Source: Variovorax sp. DXTD-1
Lineage (GTDB): Bacteria > Pseudomonadota > Gammaproteobacteria > Burkholderiales > Burkholderiaceae_C
Reading direction: 5' to 3'
NCBI RefSeq assembly: GCF_003984625.1
Contig: NZ_RWKH01000033.1
Location: 1-43,430 of the forward strand
Length of the DNA: 43,430 nt
The notes below the pieces were generated by a model. It had not been told where the DNA came from. It did no database searches and was given only the letters and a program-made list of their open reading frames with translations. The translations under genes were made by a program, and so were the position numbers. Shown here piece after piece: positions 26,928 through 36,500 of this stretch; the stretch's first letter is position 1; each line of letters begins with the position of its first letter.

Positions 26928-27483
26928 ATGAAAAGCCAGGACATTCACCCGGATATCGTCGACACCTATCTCGTGGGCGTTGGCGCAGGCGCCTGGCCCA
27001 GCTGGAACAGTCCGGACGGCGCTTATGTCACCTACACCGCGCAGGCCATCCAGGCTTACGGCGCGGTTCCGATGTTCACGCTCTACCAGATGGCAACCAG
27101 CGGGGAGGGCAATCTGAGCATCCTCGACGATGCCGCCTTCATGAACAACTACTGGGCGAAGGTCCGGCTGATGTACCAACGCATTGCGGCCCCAAAGCCA
27201 GATCTCGGCCTACCGGGCGGCCCTGGGCAATGGCCTCCCGATCCTGTGGTGGCAGACACCGATGGGCGTGCCGTCCGACACGCCCGACGGTACCGATCAG
27301 CACTACCGGAACAACCATGTCGACTACATGCTGAGCAATACCCAGGAGTACGGCGATACCCACACGTTCGCGATTGTCTTCAGTCCGGGTGGCAGCCACC
27401 AGACTTCGATCAGCACCGACGGCGGCCAGTTTGCCCGCCTCTCGAGTCAGTATCTCGCGCGAGGCGGCGCCACCTTGAAGTAG
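26928..27483 (+). pseudogene. Decayed gene for a secreted protein, internal deletion and frameshift
   Basis: The first frame (26928 to about 27190) reads HPDIVDTYLVGVGAGAWPSW and SPDGAYV, then AVPMFTLYQMATSGEGNLS and FMNNYWAKVRLMYQRIAA. A second frame (about 27195-27483) continues with GLPILWWQTPMGVPS, HYRNNHVDYMLSN and HQTSISTDGGQFARLSSQYL. Both parts have the same style, rich in Trp, Gly and Tyr, and appear to be the beginning and end of one secreted carbohydrate-related or hydrolase-like protein whose central part is missing. There is no signal peptide before the first part. The family is not named with confidence. Confidence 0.6.
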
Positions 27484-27486
27484 CGT

Positions 27487-28722
27487 CTAGCCCGGCGCTG
27501 CGCCCTGTGTCGCTGTATAGACGGCATACAGCGACTGGCTCGCCGCCATGAAGAGGCGGTTGCGCTTGGGGCCGCCGAAGCAGATGTTGCCGCAGACTTC
27601 CGGCAGCCGGATACGCCCGATGAGCCGGCCTTGCGGCGTCCACACCGTGACGCCGCTGTAGCCCACGCTGCGGCCCGCATTGCTGGAGCACCACAGGTTG
27701 CCATCGACATCGGCGCGCACGCCGTCGGGCGCGCATTTCACGCCGTCGACCATGAAGTTGCTGAAGAGCTTGCCGTTGCTGAGCTTGTTGTCCGAGCCGA
27801 CATCGAACACATACATGTCGCCCTTGCCGCCGGCAATGGTGTCGCCCGGTCCTTGCCCGGTGCTGACGATGTAGAGCTTCTTGAAGTCCGGCGAGAAGCA
27901 CAGGCCGTTCGGGTCGGGCACCAGGTCTTCGCCAGCCACCTGCGTGAGCGTGCCGCTCTTGTCCAGGCGGTACACCGCGGTCGGCAGTTCGCGCTTGTAC
28001 GAGCCGATTTCGGGCGGCTGCCCGAGCCTCGGGTTGAGCCGGCCGGCCTTGTTCGCGGGCCCGCCCGGCGCGTCGACCGCGCCCTCGTAGAGCTGGGCGC
28101 CGTAGGGCGGATCGGTGAACCAGTAGCTGCCGTCAGGGTGAGGAACGATGTCGTTGGGCGAGTTGAGCCGTTTGCCGTTGAAGCTGGAGGCGAGGATGGT
28201 GACTGAGCCGTCGAGCTCGTAGCGCACCACGCGCCGCGTCAGGTGCTCGCAGGACAGTTGCCTGCCCTGGTAGTCGAAGGTATTGCCGTTGCTGTTGTTG
28301 GAAGGCGCGCGAAACACGCTCACGTGCCCGTCGTCGTCGCTCCAGCGCAACTGGCGGTTGTTCGGTATGTCGCTCCACACCAGAAAGCGGCCGACCGAAT
28401 TCCACGCCGGCCCTTCGGACCACAGCGCCCCGGTCCACAGCCGCTGGATGGGTGCGTTGGGCTGGCGCAGGCCATCGAAGGCCGGCTCGACGGTGAGCAC
28501 GTCGGGGTCGGTGAAGTAGGTGGTCGGGGCTCCGCCTGGGCCGAAGTCGCGCGGCGGCTGGGTGATGGTGCTCGGCGGCGCAGCCGGCTTGCCGGAAGCA
28601 GCTTGCGCATGCGTCCATCGCGGAAAGACGAAGGAGGCGCCTACCGCGGCTCCCACGCCGCCAAGAAGCTTTCGGCGTAGTACCCAACTATTCGAACCTG
28701 GATCGACTTTTTCTTGTGCCAC
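27487..28722 (-). CDS. SMP-30/gluconolactonase-family exported lactonase
   Basis: A 411-residue beta-propeller hydrolase. The N-terminus has a twin-arginine-like signal (RRKLLGG followed by a hydrophobic stretch to about residue 40, ending HAQA). Metal and active-site features of the SMP-30 fold are visible: the Glu in WSEGPAW, the Asn in LNSPNDIV and the Asp in APDGVRADVDGNLW. Such enzymes open sugar lactones such as gluconolactone in the periplasm. The start is GTG at 28722, with CGGAG eight bases upstream. It converges with the decayed secreted-protein gene and diverges from tctBA. Confidence 0.9.
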   Translation of the reverse strand: MAQEKVDPGSNSWVLRRKLLGGVGAAVGASFVFPRWTHAQAASGKPAAPPSTITQPPRDFGPGGAPTTYFTDPDVLTVEPAFDGLRQPNAPIQRLWTGALWSEGPAWNSVGRFLVWSDIPNNRQLRWSDDDGHVSVFRAPSNNSNGNTFDYQGRQLSCEHLTRRVVRYELDGSVTILASSFNGKRLNSPNDIVPHPDGSYWFTDPPYGAQLYEGAVDAPGGPANKAGRLNPRLGQPPEIGSYKRELPTAVYRLDKSGTLTQVAGEDLVPDPNGLCFSPDFKKLYIVSTGQGPGDTIAGGKGDMYVFDVGSDNKLSNGKLFSNFMVDGVKCAPDGVRADVDGNLWCSSNAGRSVGYSGVTVWTPQGRLIGRIRLPEVCGNICFGGPKRNRLFMAASQSLYAVYTATQGAAPG

Positions 28723-28922
28723 TAATCACTCCGTGAAAAGGATGGAAGAAGCTGGAGGAGGGCGGAGCGTCTCCAGGTTCGCTTGATACATCAGCCAGCC
28801 AGCGCGGTCAACGGCGCCGGTTGTCGGCGGGTACGTAGTTCCCCTCGCGGCCGCGTCAGATTGCGATCAGGCCGGCGCAAGAGCATCCCGTTGCGTTCGA
28901 CAACCCACTACATCGGGCACGT

Positions 28923-29345
28923 ATGAAAAACAGAAATCTTGCCAGGGGACTCTTCCTCATGGCAATCGCGCTGGCCTTCGGCCTCACGGCCCTTCGCTAT
29001 CCCATCGGGGACCTGAGCCGTGCCGGACCGGGGCTTTTTCCGGTGATGGTGAGCAGCCTGCTGCTGCTGATCGGCGTGTCGACCGTGGTGCGGTCGTTCT
29101 TCGTCGAGCCGGTGCGGCTGGACCTTCATTTCAAGAACATCGCACTCATCCTCGCGAGCCTTTGCGGCTTCGCGTTGATCTCCATGTACCTGGACATGGC
29201 CGTGGGCATCGTCTTCATGGTGTTCTGCTCGGCCTTTGCCGGCAGCTCCAACTCGTGGATGCGCAACGTGAAGATTTCCGCCGGGCTGATCGCCATGGCG
29301 TTTGCGCTTCAGAAGCTCCTCGGCTTGAACCTGCCGCTTTTCTGA
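28923..29345 (+). CDS. tctB: Tripartite tricarboxylate transporter small membrane subunit
   Basis: A 140-residue membrane protein with four predicted helices (about residues 9-27, 38-58, 73-93 and 115-132). RAGPGLFPVMVSSLLLLIG is the characteristic TctB sequence. It forms the transporter with TctA. It is separated from tctA by ten bases. No receptor (TctC/Bug) gene is adjacent, so the pair must use a receptor coded elsewhere. Confidence 0.92.
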   Translation: MKNRNLARGLFLMAIALAFGLTALRYPIGDLSRAGPGLFPVMVSSLLLLIGVSTVVRSFFVEPVRLDLHFKNIALILASLCGFALISMYLDMAVGIVFMVFCSAFAGSSNSWMRNVKISAGLIAMAFALQKLLGLNLPLF

Positions 29346-29355
29346 GGGGCGAGAT

Positions 29356-30879
29356 ATGGAAGTCCTCAACAACCTGGCGTTCGGCTTTTCGTACGCCCTC
29401 ACTTGGCAGAACCTGCTGTTCTGCGCCATCGGCTGCACGGTGGGAACGCTGGTGGGCCTGCTGCCGGGCCTCGGTCCGCTGGCAACCATCAGCCTGCTGC
29501 TGCCGCTGACCTATTCCATTCCCACGACCGGCGCACTCATCATGCTGGCCGGCATTTACTACGGTGCGCAATACGGCGACAGCGTGAGCGCCATCACCAT
29601 GAAGATCCCGCATGCGAGCAGCATCGTGGCCTGCATCGACGGGTATGCGATGACGCTGAAAGGGCAGACCGGCCTGGCGCTCTTCACGGCCGGTTTCTCC
29701 AGCTTCATCGGCGGCACGGTCGCCATTCTGGTGCTGTCGTTCTTCGCGCCGATGCTGGGCGAGGTCGCCTTCCTGTTCGGCCCCGCGGACTACGTCGCGA
29801 TGATGCTGGTGGGCTTTGTGTGCGTGAGCTTCGTCACCACCGGCAGCCTGCTGAACGGCCTGGCGATGTGCATGATTGGCGTGCTGCTGGGAACGATTGG
29901 CACCGACGTGAACAGCGGCATGGCGCGCTTCACGCTCGACATGCCGTTTTTGACTGACGGCGTCGGCATTGTGAGCATCGCACTGGGCTGCTTCGGCATT
30001 GCCGAGATCACCAAGAACCTCGACTCGCGCGAGGAGCGCTCACCCTTCAACGGCAGGATCAATCTCATTCCCACTTGGGCGGAGTTCAAGCGGATCATCC
30101 CGAGCGCGCTGCGCGGCAGCGTGGTCGGCTCGCTGCTGGGCATCTTGCCCGGCGGCGGCCCGACCATCGCGCAATTCGCGGCCTATGCGCTCGACAAGAA
30201 GGTCAGCAAGTACAAGCATGAGATCGGCTCCGGCTGCATCGAGGGCGTGGCCGGCCAGGCCGCCGCCGATGAAGCGGCCGCGCGCACCAGCTTCATTCCG
30301 CTGATGAGCATCGGCATTCCCGAAAACGCCGTGATGGCGCTGATGCTCGCGGCGTTCATCATCAAGGGCATTCAGCCGGGGCCCAACATGATCGGTGCCC
30401 ACCCCGAGCTGTTCTGGGGCCTGGTGGCCAGCATGTGGATCGGCAACGTGTTCTTGCTGGTGCTGAACGTGCCGCTGGTGCGCTACTGGCTTTCGGTGTT
30501 CAAGATTCCCTACAGCGTGCTGTTCCCGTCGATCCTGTTCTTCTGCTGCATTGGCACCTACAGCGTCAACAACAACCTAGAAGACGTCTTCATCACGTCC
30601 GCCTTCGGCTTCATGGGCTACATGTTCATGCGGCTCGAACTGGACGCCGCGCCGCTCATGCTCGGATTCATCCTCGGCCCGATGCTCGAGGAGAACTTTC
30701 GCAGGGCGATGCTGCTGAGCCGCGGAAGCTTCAATGTGTTCGTGAACAGGCCCATCAGCGGCACGCTCATGGCGCTGATTGCCGTCTTCGCCGTTTGGCA
30801 GGTAGTGGCCTTCGTCATCAAGACACAAAAGAAGAATGTCGGCACGGGGGTGGTGCTCGGCGTGTTGGCCGAGGAGTGA
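29356..30879 (+). CDS. tctA: Tripartite tricarboxylate transporter large membrane subunit
   Basis: A 507-residue transporter of the TctA family with about eleven to twelve membrane helices. Signatures include LVGLLPGLGPLATISLLLPL near the N-terminus, YYGAQYGDSVSAI, GILPGGGPTIAQFAAYALDK and GIPENAVMALMLAAF. It uses the proton or sodium gradient to import the carboxylate delivered by a Bug receptor. It follows tctB in the same operon. Confidence 0.95.
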   Translation: MEVLNNLAFGFSYALTWQNLLFCAIGCTVGTLVGLLPGLGPLATISLLLPLTYSIPTTGALIMLAGIYYGAQYGDSVSAITMKIPHASSIVACIDGYAMTLKGQTGLALFTAGFSSFIGGTVAILVLSFFAPMLGEVAFLFGPADYVAMMLVGFVCVSFVTTGSLLNGLAMCMIGVLLGTIGTDVNSGMARFTLDMPFLTDGVGIVSIALGCFGIAEITKNLDSREERSPFNGRINLIPTWAEFKRIIPSALRGSVVGSLLGILPGGGPTIAQFAAYALDKKVSKYKHEIGSGCIEGVAGQAAADEAAARTSFIPLMSIGIPENAVMALMLAAFIIKGIQPGPNMIGAHPELFWGLVASMWIGNVFLLVLNVPLVRYWLSVFKIPYSVLFPSILFFCCIGTYSVNNNLEDVFITSAFGFMGYMFMRLELDAAPLMLGFILGPMLEENFRRAMLLSRGSFNVFVNRPISGTLMALIAVFAVWQVVAFVIKTQKKNVGTGVVLGVLAEE

Positions 30880-30949
30880 CTATGGCGTGTAGATGAGGCT
30901 TCGTGGCACCGAAGGCGCATCGATCGCACCGGCCGCGTCTGCAACGCAG

Positions 30950-31849
30950 TCAGGACGCGTGCTGTATGAAGTCCACAAAAGCCCTTAGCGGCGCCGGCAG
31001 CAACCGGCGACCGGGGTAGTAGAGGAAGGGGCCGGAGAAGCGCAGCCACCAAGGCTCGAGCACAGGTTCGAGCGCGCCGCTGTCAAGGTGTGGCCGCAGC
31101 CAGTCTTCGAACAGGTACACCACGCCGGCACCGGCAAGCGCCGCATCGACCGAGAGATCCGCCGCCGCACCGATCCGCACGATCAGCTGCCCGGTCACGT
31201 CGATGCGCAAGGTTTCGCCGTTGCGCTCGAACTCCCACGGCGGCATCGATCCGCTGGCGAACCGGCCGCGCAAGCAGTTGTGGCCGAGCAGATCGCGCGG
31301 ATGCTCGGGCCGGCCATGGCGCTCGAGGTAGGAGGGCGCTGCCGCCACGGCAAAACGCTGGATGCGCGGGCCGATGGGCACGGCGACCATGTCCTGCTCG
31401 AGCCGCTCGTCATAGCGGATGCCGGCATCGCAACCGGCGGCCAGCACATCGACGAAACCATCCTCGGCAATCACTTCGAGAGAGATGTCGGGATAGGCCG
31501 CAAGGAAACGCGGCACGATCGCTGGCAGCACGAGCCGAGCTGCGCTGATCGGCACGTTCAGCTTGAGCGTGCCGGCGGGCCGGTCGCGAAAGCCGTTCAC
31601 CACGTCGAGCGCCGCCTCCACCTCGCTGAGCGCGGGCCTCAGCCGTTCGAGCAGGCGTTCTCCCGCTTCTGTCGGCCGCACGCTGCGGGTCGTGCGGTGA
31701 AGCAGGCGTACGCCGAGTTGAGCTTCCAGCCGGCGCACCGCCTCGCTCAGGCCCGATGCGCTACCGCCGGTCAGGCGCGCGCCGTCGCGAAAGCCCTTGG
31801 CGCCGGCCACCGCCACGAAGGCGTTGAGATCTTCGAGATCGACTTTCAT
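30950..31849 (-). CDS. LysR-type transcriptional regulator
   Basis: A 299-residue regulator. The N-terminal helix-turn-helix (DLNAFVAVAGAKGFRDGARL to LLHRTTRSVRPTEAG) and an effector domain (from about residue 92) are complete, in the CrgA/DmlR-like branch. It is divergent from the aldo/keto reductase gene with 113 bases between the starts, the classic arrangement in which a LysR protein controls the neighbouring gene. It lies downstream of tctBA on the opposite strand. Confidence 0.9.
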   Translation of the reverse strand: MKVDLEDLNAFVAVAGAKGFRDGARLTGGSASGLSEAVRRLEAQLGVRLLHRTTRSVRPTEAGERLLERLRPALSEVEAALDVVNGFRDRPAGTLKLNVPISAARLVLPAIVPRFLAAYPDISLEVIAEDGFVDVLAAGCDAGIRYDERLEQDMVAVPIGPRIQRFAVAAAPSYLERHGRPEHPRDLLGHNCLRGRFASGSMPPWEFERNGETLRIDVTGQLIVRIGAAADLSVDAALAGAGVVYLFEDWLRPHLDSGALEPVLEPWWLRFSGPFLYYPGRRLLPAPLRAFVDFIQHAS

Positions 31850-31962
31850 TGTTCTGAATCCTGCACAGCCCGTGCCGATTATGGCGGCTTATCAAACAGA
31901 GACGGGCTGCCTAGACTGGCTTCACGACTTCATTGACCTCTTCAACTCCAGGAAAAAACATC

Positions 31963-32841
31963 ATGTCCAGCATGCACACCCCCAGCACCTACACCCTCGG
32001 CGACCGTTCGGTCCATCGGCTCGGCTACGGCGCCATGCAGCTCGCCGGCCCCGGCGTGTTCGGCCCGCCGAAAGATCGCGAGGCGGCGCTGGCCGTGTTG
32101 CGCGAAGCGGTCGCCAATGGCGTCGATCACATCGACACCAGCGACTTCTACGGCCCGCACATCACCAATCAGCTCATCCGCGAGGCACTCGCGCCTTATG
32201 CGAAGGATCTCGTCCTCGTCACCAAGATCGGGGCGCGGCGCTCCGACACAGGCGGGTGGCTGCCTGCGTTTTCGCCCGAGGAGCTGACGCAGGCCGTGCA
32301 CGACAACCTGCGCAACCTTGGGCTGGACGTGCTGGAAGTGGTGAACCTGCGCATCATGTTCGATGTGCACGGCCCGGCCGAGGGATCGATCGAGGCGCCG
32401 CTCGCGGCATTGGCCGAGCTTCAGCGCCAAGGCCTGGTGCGCCACATCGGCCTGAGCAACGTGACGCCCGCACAGGTCGCCGAGGGGCGCAGCATCTGCC
32501 GCATTGCCTGCGTACAGAACCAGTACAACCTCGTGCATCGCAACGACGACGCGCTGATCGACGACCTGGCACGCGACGGCATTCCGTACGTTCCGTTCTT
32601 TCCGCTCGGCGGCTTTACGCCGCTGCAGTCGGCAGGGCTTTCCGAGGTCGCGCAGCGTCTGGGCGCCACGCCGATGCAAGTGGCTCTGGCGTGGCTCCTG
32701 CGACGCTCGCCCAACATCCTGCTGATTCCCGGAACCTCGTCGGTCGGGCACCTGCGTGAAAACCTGGCCGCCGGAAAGCTGGAACTGCCGGCCGATGCGA
32801 TCGAAGCGCTGGACCGCGTGGCTGCTCCGGTTGTCGGGTGA
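31963..32841 (+). CDS. pdxI: Aldo/keto reductase, PdxI (YdbC)-like pyridoxal reductase
   Basis: A 292-residue aldo/keto reductase very similar in its motifs to Escherichia coli YdbC (PdxI), which reduces pyridoxal to pyridoxine with NADPH. Shared blocks are RLGYGAMQLAGPGVFGPP, HIDTSDFYGPH (catalytic Asp and Tyr), VTKIGARR (catalytic Lys), VVNLRIM in place of the usual catalytic-His motif, and FFPLGGFTPLQS. The ATG at 31963 has AGGA upstream; an ATG three codons later is possible. Divergent from a LysR gene. The substrate is inferred from similarity only. Confidence 0.82.
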   Translation: MSSMHTPSTYTLGDRSVHRLGYGAMQLAGPGVFGPPKDREAALAVLREAVANGVDHIDTSDFYGPHITNQLIREALAPYAKDLVLVTKIGARRSDTGGWLPAFSPEELTQAVHDNLRNLGLDVLEVVNLRIMFDVHGPAEGSIEAPLAALAELQRQGLVRHIGLSNVTPAQVAEGRSICRIACVQNQYNLVHRNDDALIDDLARDGIPYVPFFPLGGFTPLQSAGLSEVAQRLGATPMQVALAWLLRRSPNILLIPGTSSVGHLRENLAAGKLELPADAIEALDRVAAPVVG

Positions 32842-32862
32842 TGGGTTGTTTGGGTTTATCCC

Positions 32863-33411
32863 TCAGAACCACCCGAAATAGCGGGCACCAAGTATGAGAG
32901 GAGCTCCCAGGAACACGAACAGGCCGATGATCTTGGTCATGAAAAAGAGCGGCTCGCCTCGCTTGACGCGGCTCCATTCGCCCTTCAGCACGGCCTGGGC
33001 CGTCGCAACAAGCGCCGCTTCTTCCTTCTGGCAGCCCGCGAGGTCGATGGGACTCGTGTCCATGAGCTTCTCAAGCGCATTGACGTGCCCGATCAACTTC
33101 GCGCTGTTCTCCTCTGAAGGGTTCAGCCGAAGGAGGATGCTGGTCTTGGCAACGGTGATCCCCACGAAGTGATCCTTGGCCGCGTCGTAAAGCTCACTCC
33201 GGGCGGGATAGCCAACTGCCGCAGCGCCTCGAATTGCGTTGGCGTGCGCGATCAGCTGCGAGATTTCGGAGCGCAACCCGTCGATCCATGCCTGGCGGAA
33301 TTCCGAAGTCTTCTGGTCCTTGCTGAACACAGATCCGAGAAAGCTCATGCCTCCCGCAATGGTGGCTGCAAGGACTGCGCCGATGGCTTGGGGTGAGAAC
33401 TCGATTGGCAT
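32863..33411 (-). CDS. Small two-helix membrane protein
   Basis: A 182-residue protein with one hydrophobic segment near the N-terminus (about residues 8-28) and another near the C-terminus (about 157-177), separated by a helical cytoplasmic or periplasmic region rich in Ala, Glu and Lys. Similar architecture is seen in unnamed proteins of about this size in many proteobacteria. No catalytic motif is seen. The long open frame that continues upstream on this strand is a shadow of the neighbouring PAS-GGDEF-EAL gene, so the ATG at 33411 is used. Confidence 0.7.
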   Translation of the reverse strand: MPIEFSPQAIGAVLAATIAGGMSFLGSVFSKDQKTSEFRQAWIDGLRSEISQLIAHANAIRGAAAVGYPARSELYDAAKDHFVGITVAKTSILLRLNPSEENSAKLIGHVNALEKLMDTSPIDLAGCQKEEAALVATAQAVLKGEWSRVKRGEPLFFMTKIIGLFVFLGAPLILGARYFGWF

Positions 33412-33536
33412 AGGGCGAGTATGTTTGTTGGTTTGCAGAATTGTCCCGCATGGTCGATTCGCAGCATTCGCCATCGGTGGTCGGCGAAGAGCACGCAGCG
33501 GGGCAAATCCGGCGGCAAGCGGAGGTGGTGCCTCAG

Positions 33537-36500
33537 TCAATTCCTGCGCGAGGCAATGACACCGCGCACCTGCGAGGCCGGGACCGGCCGCGCGAACAGG
33601 TAACCCTGCGCCTCGTCGAACCCTTCCTGCCGGATGATCTGCAGCTGCGCCTCGGTTTCGACACCCTCCACGGTGGTGGCAATGCCCAGGCTCGTGCCGA
33701 TGCCGGCCACGGCCCGGATGATCGCGAGCGACTTCCTGTCGGGCAGATCGGCGATGAAGCTGCGGTCTGCCTTGATCTTGTCGAACGGAAAGCTGCGCAG
33801 ATAGCCCAGCGATGAGTACCCGGTCCCGAAATCGTCCATCGCGATCTTCACGCCCAGTTGCCGGACCTGCTGCAGGGTGCGCAGGTTCTGGTCGTCGCTG
33901 CCGAGCAGCACCGACTCGGTGATCTCGAGTTGCAGGCGCGAAGGGGAGAGCGCGGAAGCATCGAGCGCGTTCCTGATCACCTCGATCAGGTTGCCGGCGC
34001 CGAACTGGACCGGCGAAAGGTTCACCGCCACGCCGATGCCATCGGGCCAGGTGGCGGCCTCGCGGCAGGCCTCGCCAAGGACCCATTCGCCAAGTTCCAC
34101 GATCAGCCCTGTCTCCTCCGCAATCGGAATGAAGTCGGCCGGCGAGATCATTCCCCGTTCCGGATGGCGCCAACGCACCAGCGCTTCGAAGCTGGTGCAG
34201 CGATTGGAGGCGAGGCTCACGAGCGCCTGGAAGTGGACCTCGAACTCCCCGTGGGCGAGCGCCTCGCGCATCGAGAGCTTCAGGGCCTGGCGCATTTGCA
34301 GGTGGGCGTCCATGCTCCTGGCGTACCTGCGGAGGCTTCTCCCGCCGGCAGCCTTGGCGCGGTGGAGTGCCGCGGCAGAGGCACGCTTGATCTCGTCGAC
34401 CGTGTTGCCGTCGTCCGGCGCCATGGCGACACCGACGCTCGCCCCGATACTCACCTTGTTCCCGCCCAGGTCGAAGGGCCCGAGCAGGCTCGCCATGAGG
34501 CGGCGCGCGATCTCGATCGCCGCGTCGGGATGCGGCAACCCGAAACAGCCGACCGCGAACTCGTCCGCGCCGAGTCGCGCAAGCGAGTGCTCGTCGCCCG
34601 CAAGGCCAAGCCGCAGGCGCTGCGCGACCTCCTGGAGCAAGATGTCGCCCACCGAATGACCGTAAGCATCGTTGACCGCCTTGAAGCCGTCGAGATCCAG
34701 CGTCAGCACGGCCACCAAAGTCCCGCGCGCGCCCGCATCGTTCAAGTGCTGCTGCAGCGCCTCGCGGAATGCCAGGCGGTTGGGCAAGCCGGTGAGAACG
34801 TCGTGGCGGGCCATGTGGGAGACCTGGCTCTGGGCGTGGAGGCGCTCCTGCTCCGCCTTGCGGCGTGCGGTGGTGTCGCGGAAGAAAATCGACAGGCCCT
34901 CCTCGGTGGGCGAGGCATGGACCTCGAGCCACACCTGCGTCGCCGGTACGAATTCCTCGAACGACACGGCCTTGTTGCCCGCGGTCGCCTGCCGAAAGTA
35001 GTCGCCGAACAGGCTTTCGACCTCGGCGGGGAAGAGGTCCCACAGCCTTGCGTTCACGGCTTCCTCGCCGAGCCTGAGGAACCGGCGGGCGTTCTCGTTC
35101 ATGTACGTGATGCGCCATGCATGGTCGACGACCAGCACGCAGTCCATCGTGTTCTCGAGAACCGCAGAGAGCCGCGTCGCCGCACGTTCCGCCTGCTGCT
35201 GCGCCACCACGGCATCGTTGCGCGCCGCCTTGGCCTCGCTGATGTCGCGCCAGATGCTCACCATCCGGATCGGCGTGCCCGATGCGTCCAGCACGGGTGC
35301 GCCGATGACATCGAGCCATCGGTGCACGCCCTGGGCGTCGATGGCATCCACCTCCAGCCTGGACGTGCCGCCGGCGCGCACCACGTCGAACATGGCGCTG
35401 AGTTTCCGGAGCCGGCCTTCGGGAAAGACCGTCTCGAGCACCTCGCGGTTTGCGAGTTCCGAGACGTCGAGCCCGATCATCCGCCGCGCCGCCTTGTTCA
35501 TCAAAAGCGTATTGCCCGACAGGTCGAGCATGCTGATGCAATCGGGGCTGCTGTCGAAGATGCTCCGAATAGAAGCTTCGCTCTCGCGCAGCGCGGCTTC
35601 GGCCTCGCGCCGGTCGGTGACGTCGAGAATGGAGCCGGCGTAACCGAGGAACCCTCCGTCAGGCGAAAGCCGGGGCGCGCCGGTGTCGATGACCCAGGCC
35701 CAGCTGCCATCCGACCGGCGCAGCCTGTAGTCGAGCTGAACCGGAATCCGCTGGGCGCTTGCCGCCTCGAACTGCCTCAGCACCGAGGCGCGGTCTTCGG
35801 GATGAATGGCCCGGGTCCAACCTGCACCGAGCGACTCGGTCTCCGTCTGGCCCGTCACCTCGAGCCACAGCCGGCTGTGGAAGGTGGCCTCGCCGCGCTG
35901 ATCGGTGAGCCACATCATCACCGGCACGCTGTCGGCGATGAGGCGGAACAGCGACTCGCTCTCGCGCAGAGCTTCGATTGCGATTCGGTGCTGGTGAACG
36001 TCCTCGAGCAAACCGTACCAGCGCACGATGGCATGGTTCTCGTTCCGACGGGGGGCCGCCCGGGCCCTGAACCATCGGTACCTTCCGTCTGCGGCGCTGC
36101 GCACCCTGTATTCGGCGTCGAACGGAATGCCGCGGGCCACCGAGTCGATCCATTGCGTTCTGACGCGTTCGAGATCGTCGGTGTGCAAGGCGCATTCCCA
36201 GCCCGAGCCCAGCGTCTTCTCGACCGAATTGCCGGTGAGCGTCGGCCAGCCCGGTCCAACCTCGGTGATGGCGCCGGTCGCATCGGCGGTCCAGGTGATC
36301 TGCGGGTGCAGTTCGACGAACGAGCGGTAGTGCGCCTCGCTGGCCCGGAGCACCCGCTCGGCCGTGCGCAGGTCGGTCACGTCGGAAATCACGGCCACGA
36401 GCAGCTTGCCGCCGGAATCCGCGAGATCGACCGCTTGCTTGAGCGTGACCAGGGTTCTGGTCGATCCGTCCTCCGTGGTGATTTCTTCCTCGAAACTGCG

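Noticed and set aside
32863..35541. Very long open frame (892 codons) on the minus strand
   Set aside because: Its upper part is an out-of-phase shadow of the PAS-GGDEF-EAL gene; only the last 182 codons, starting at 33411, look like a protein.
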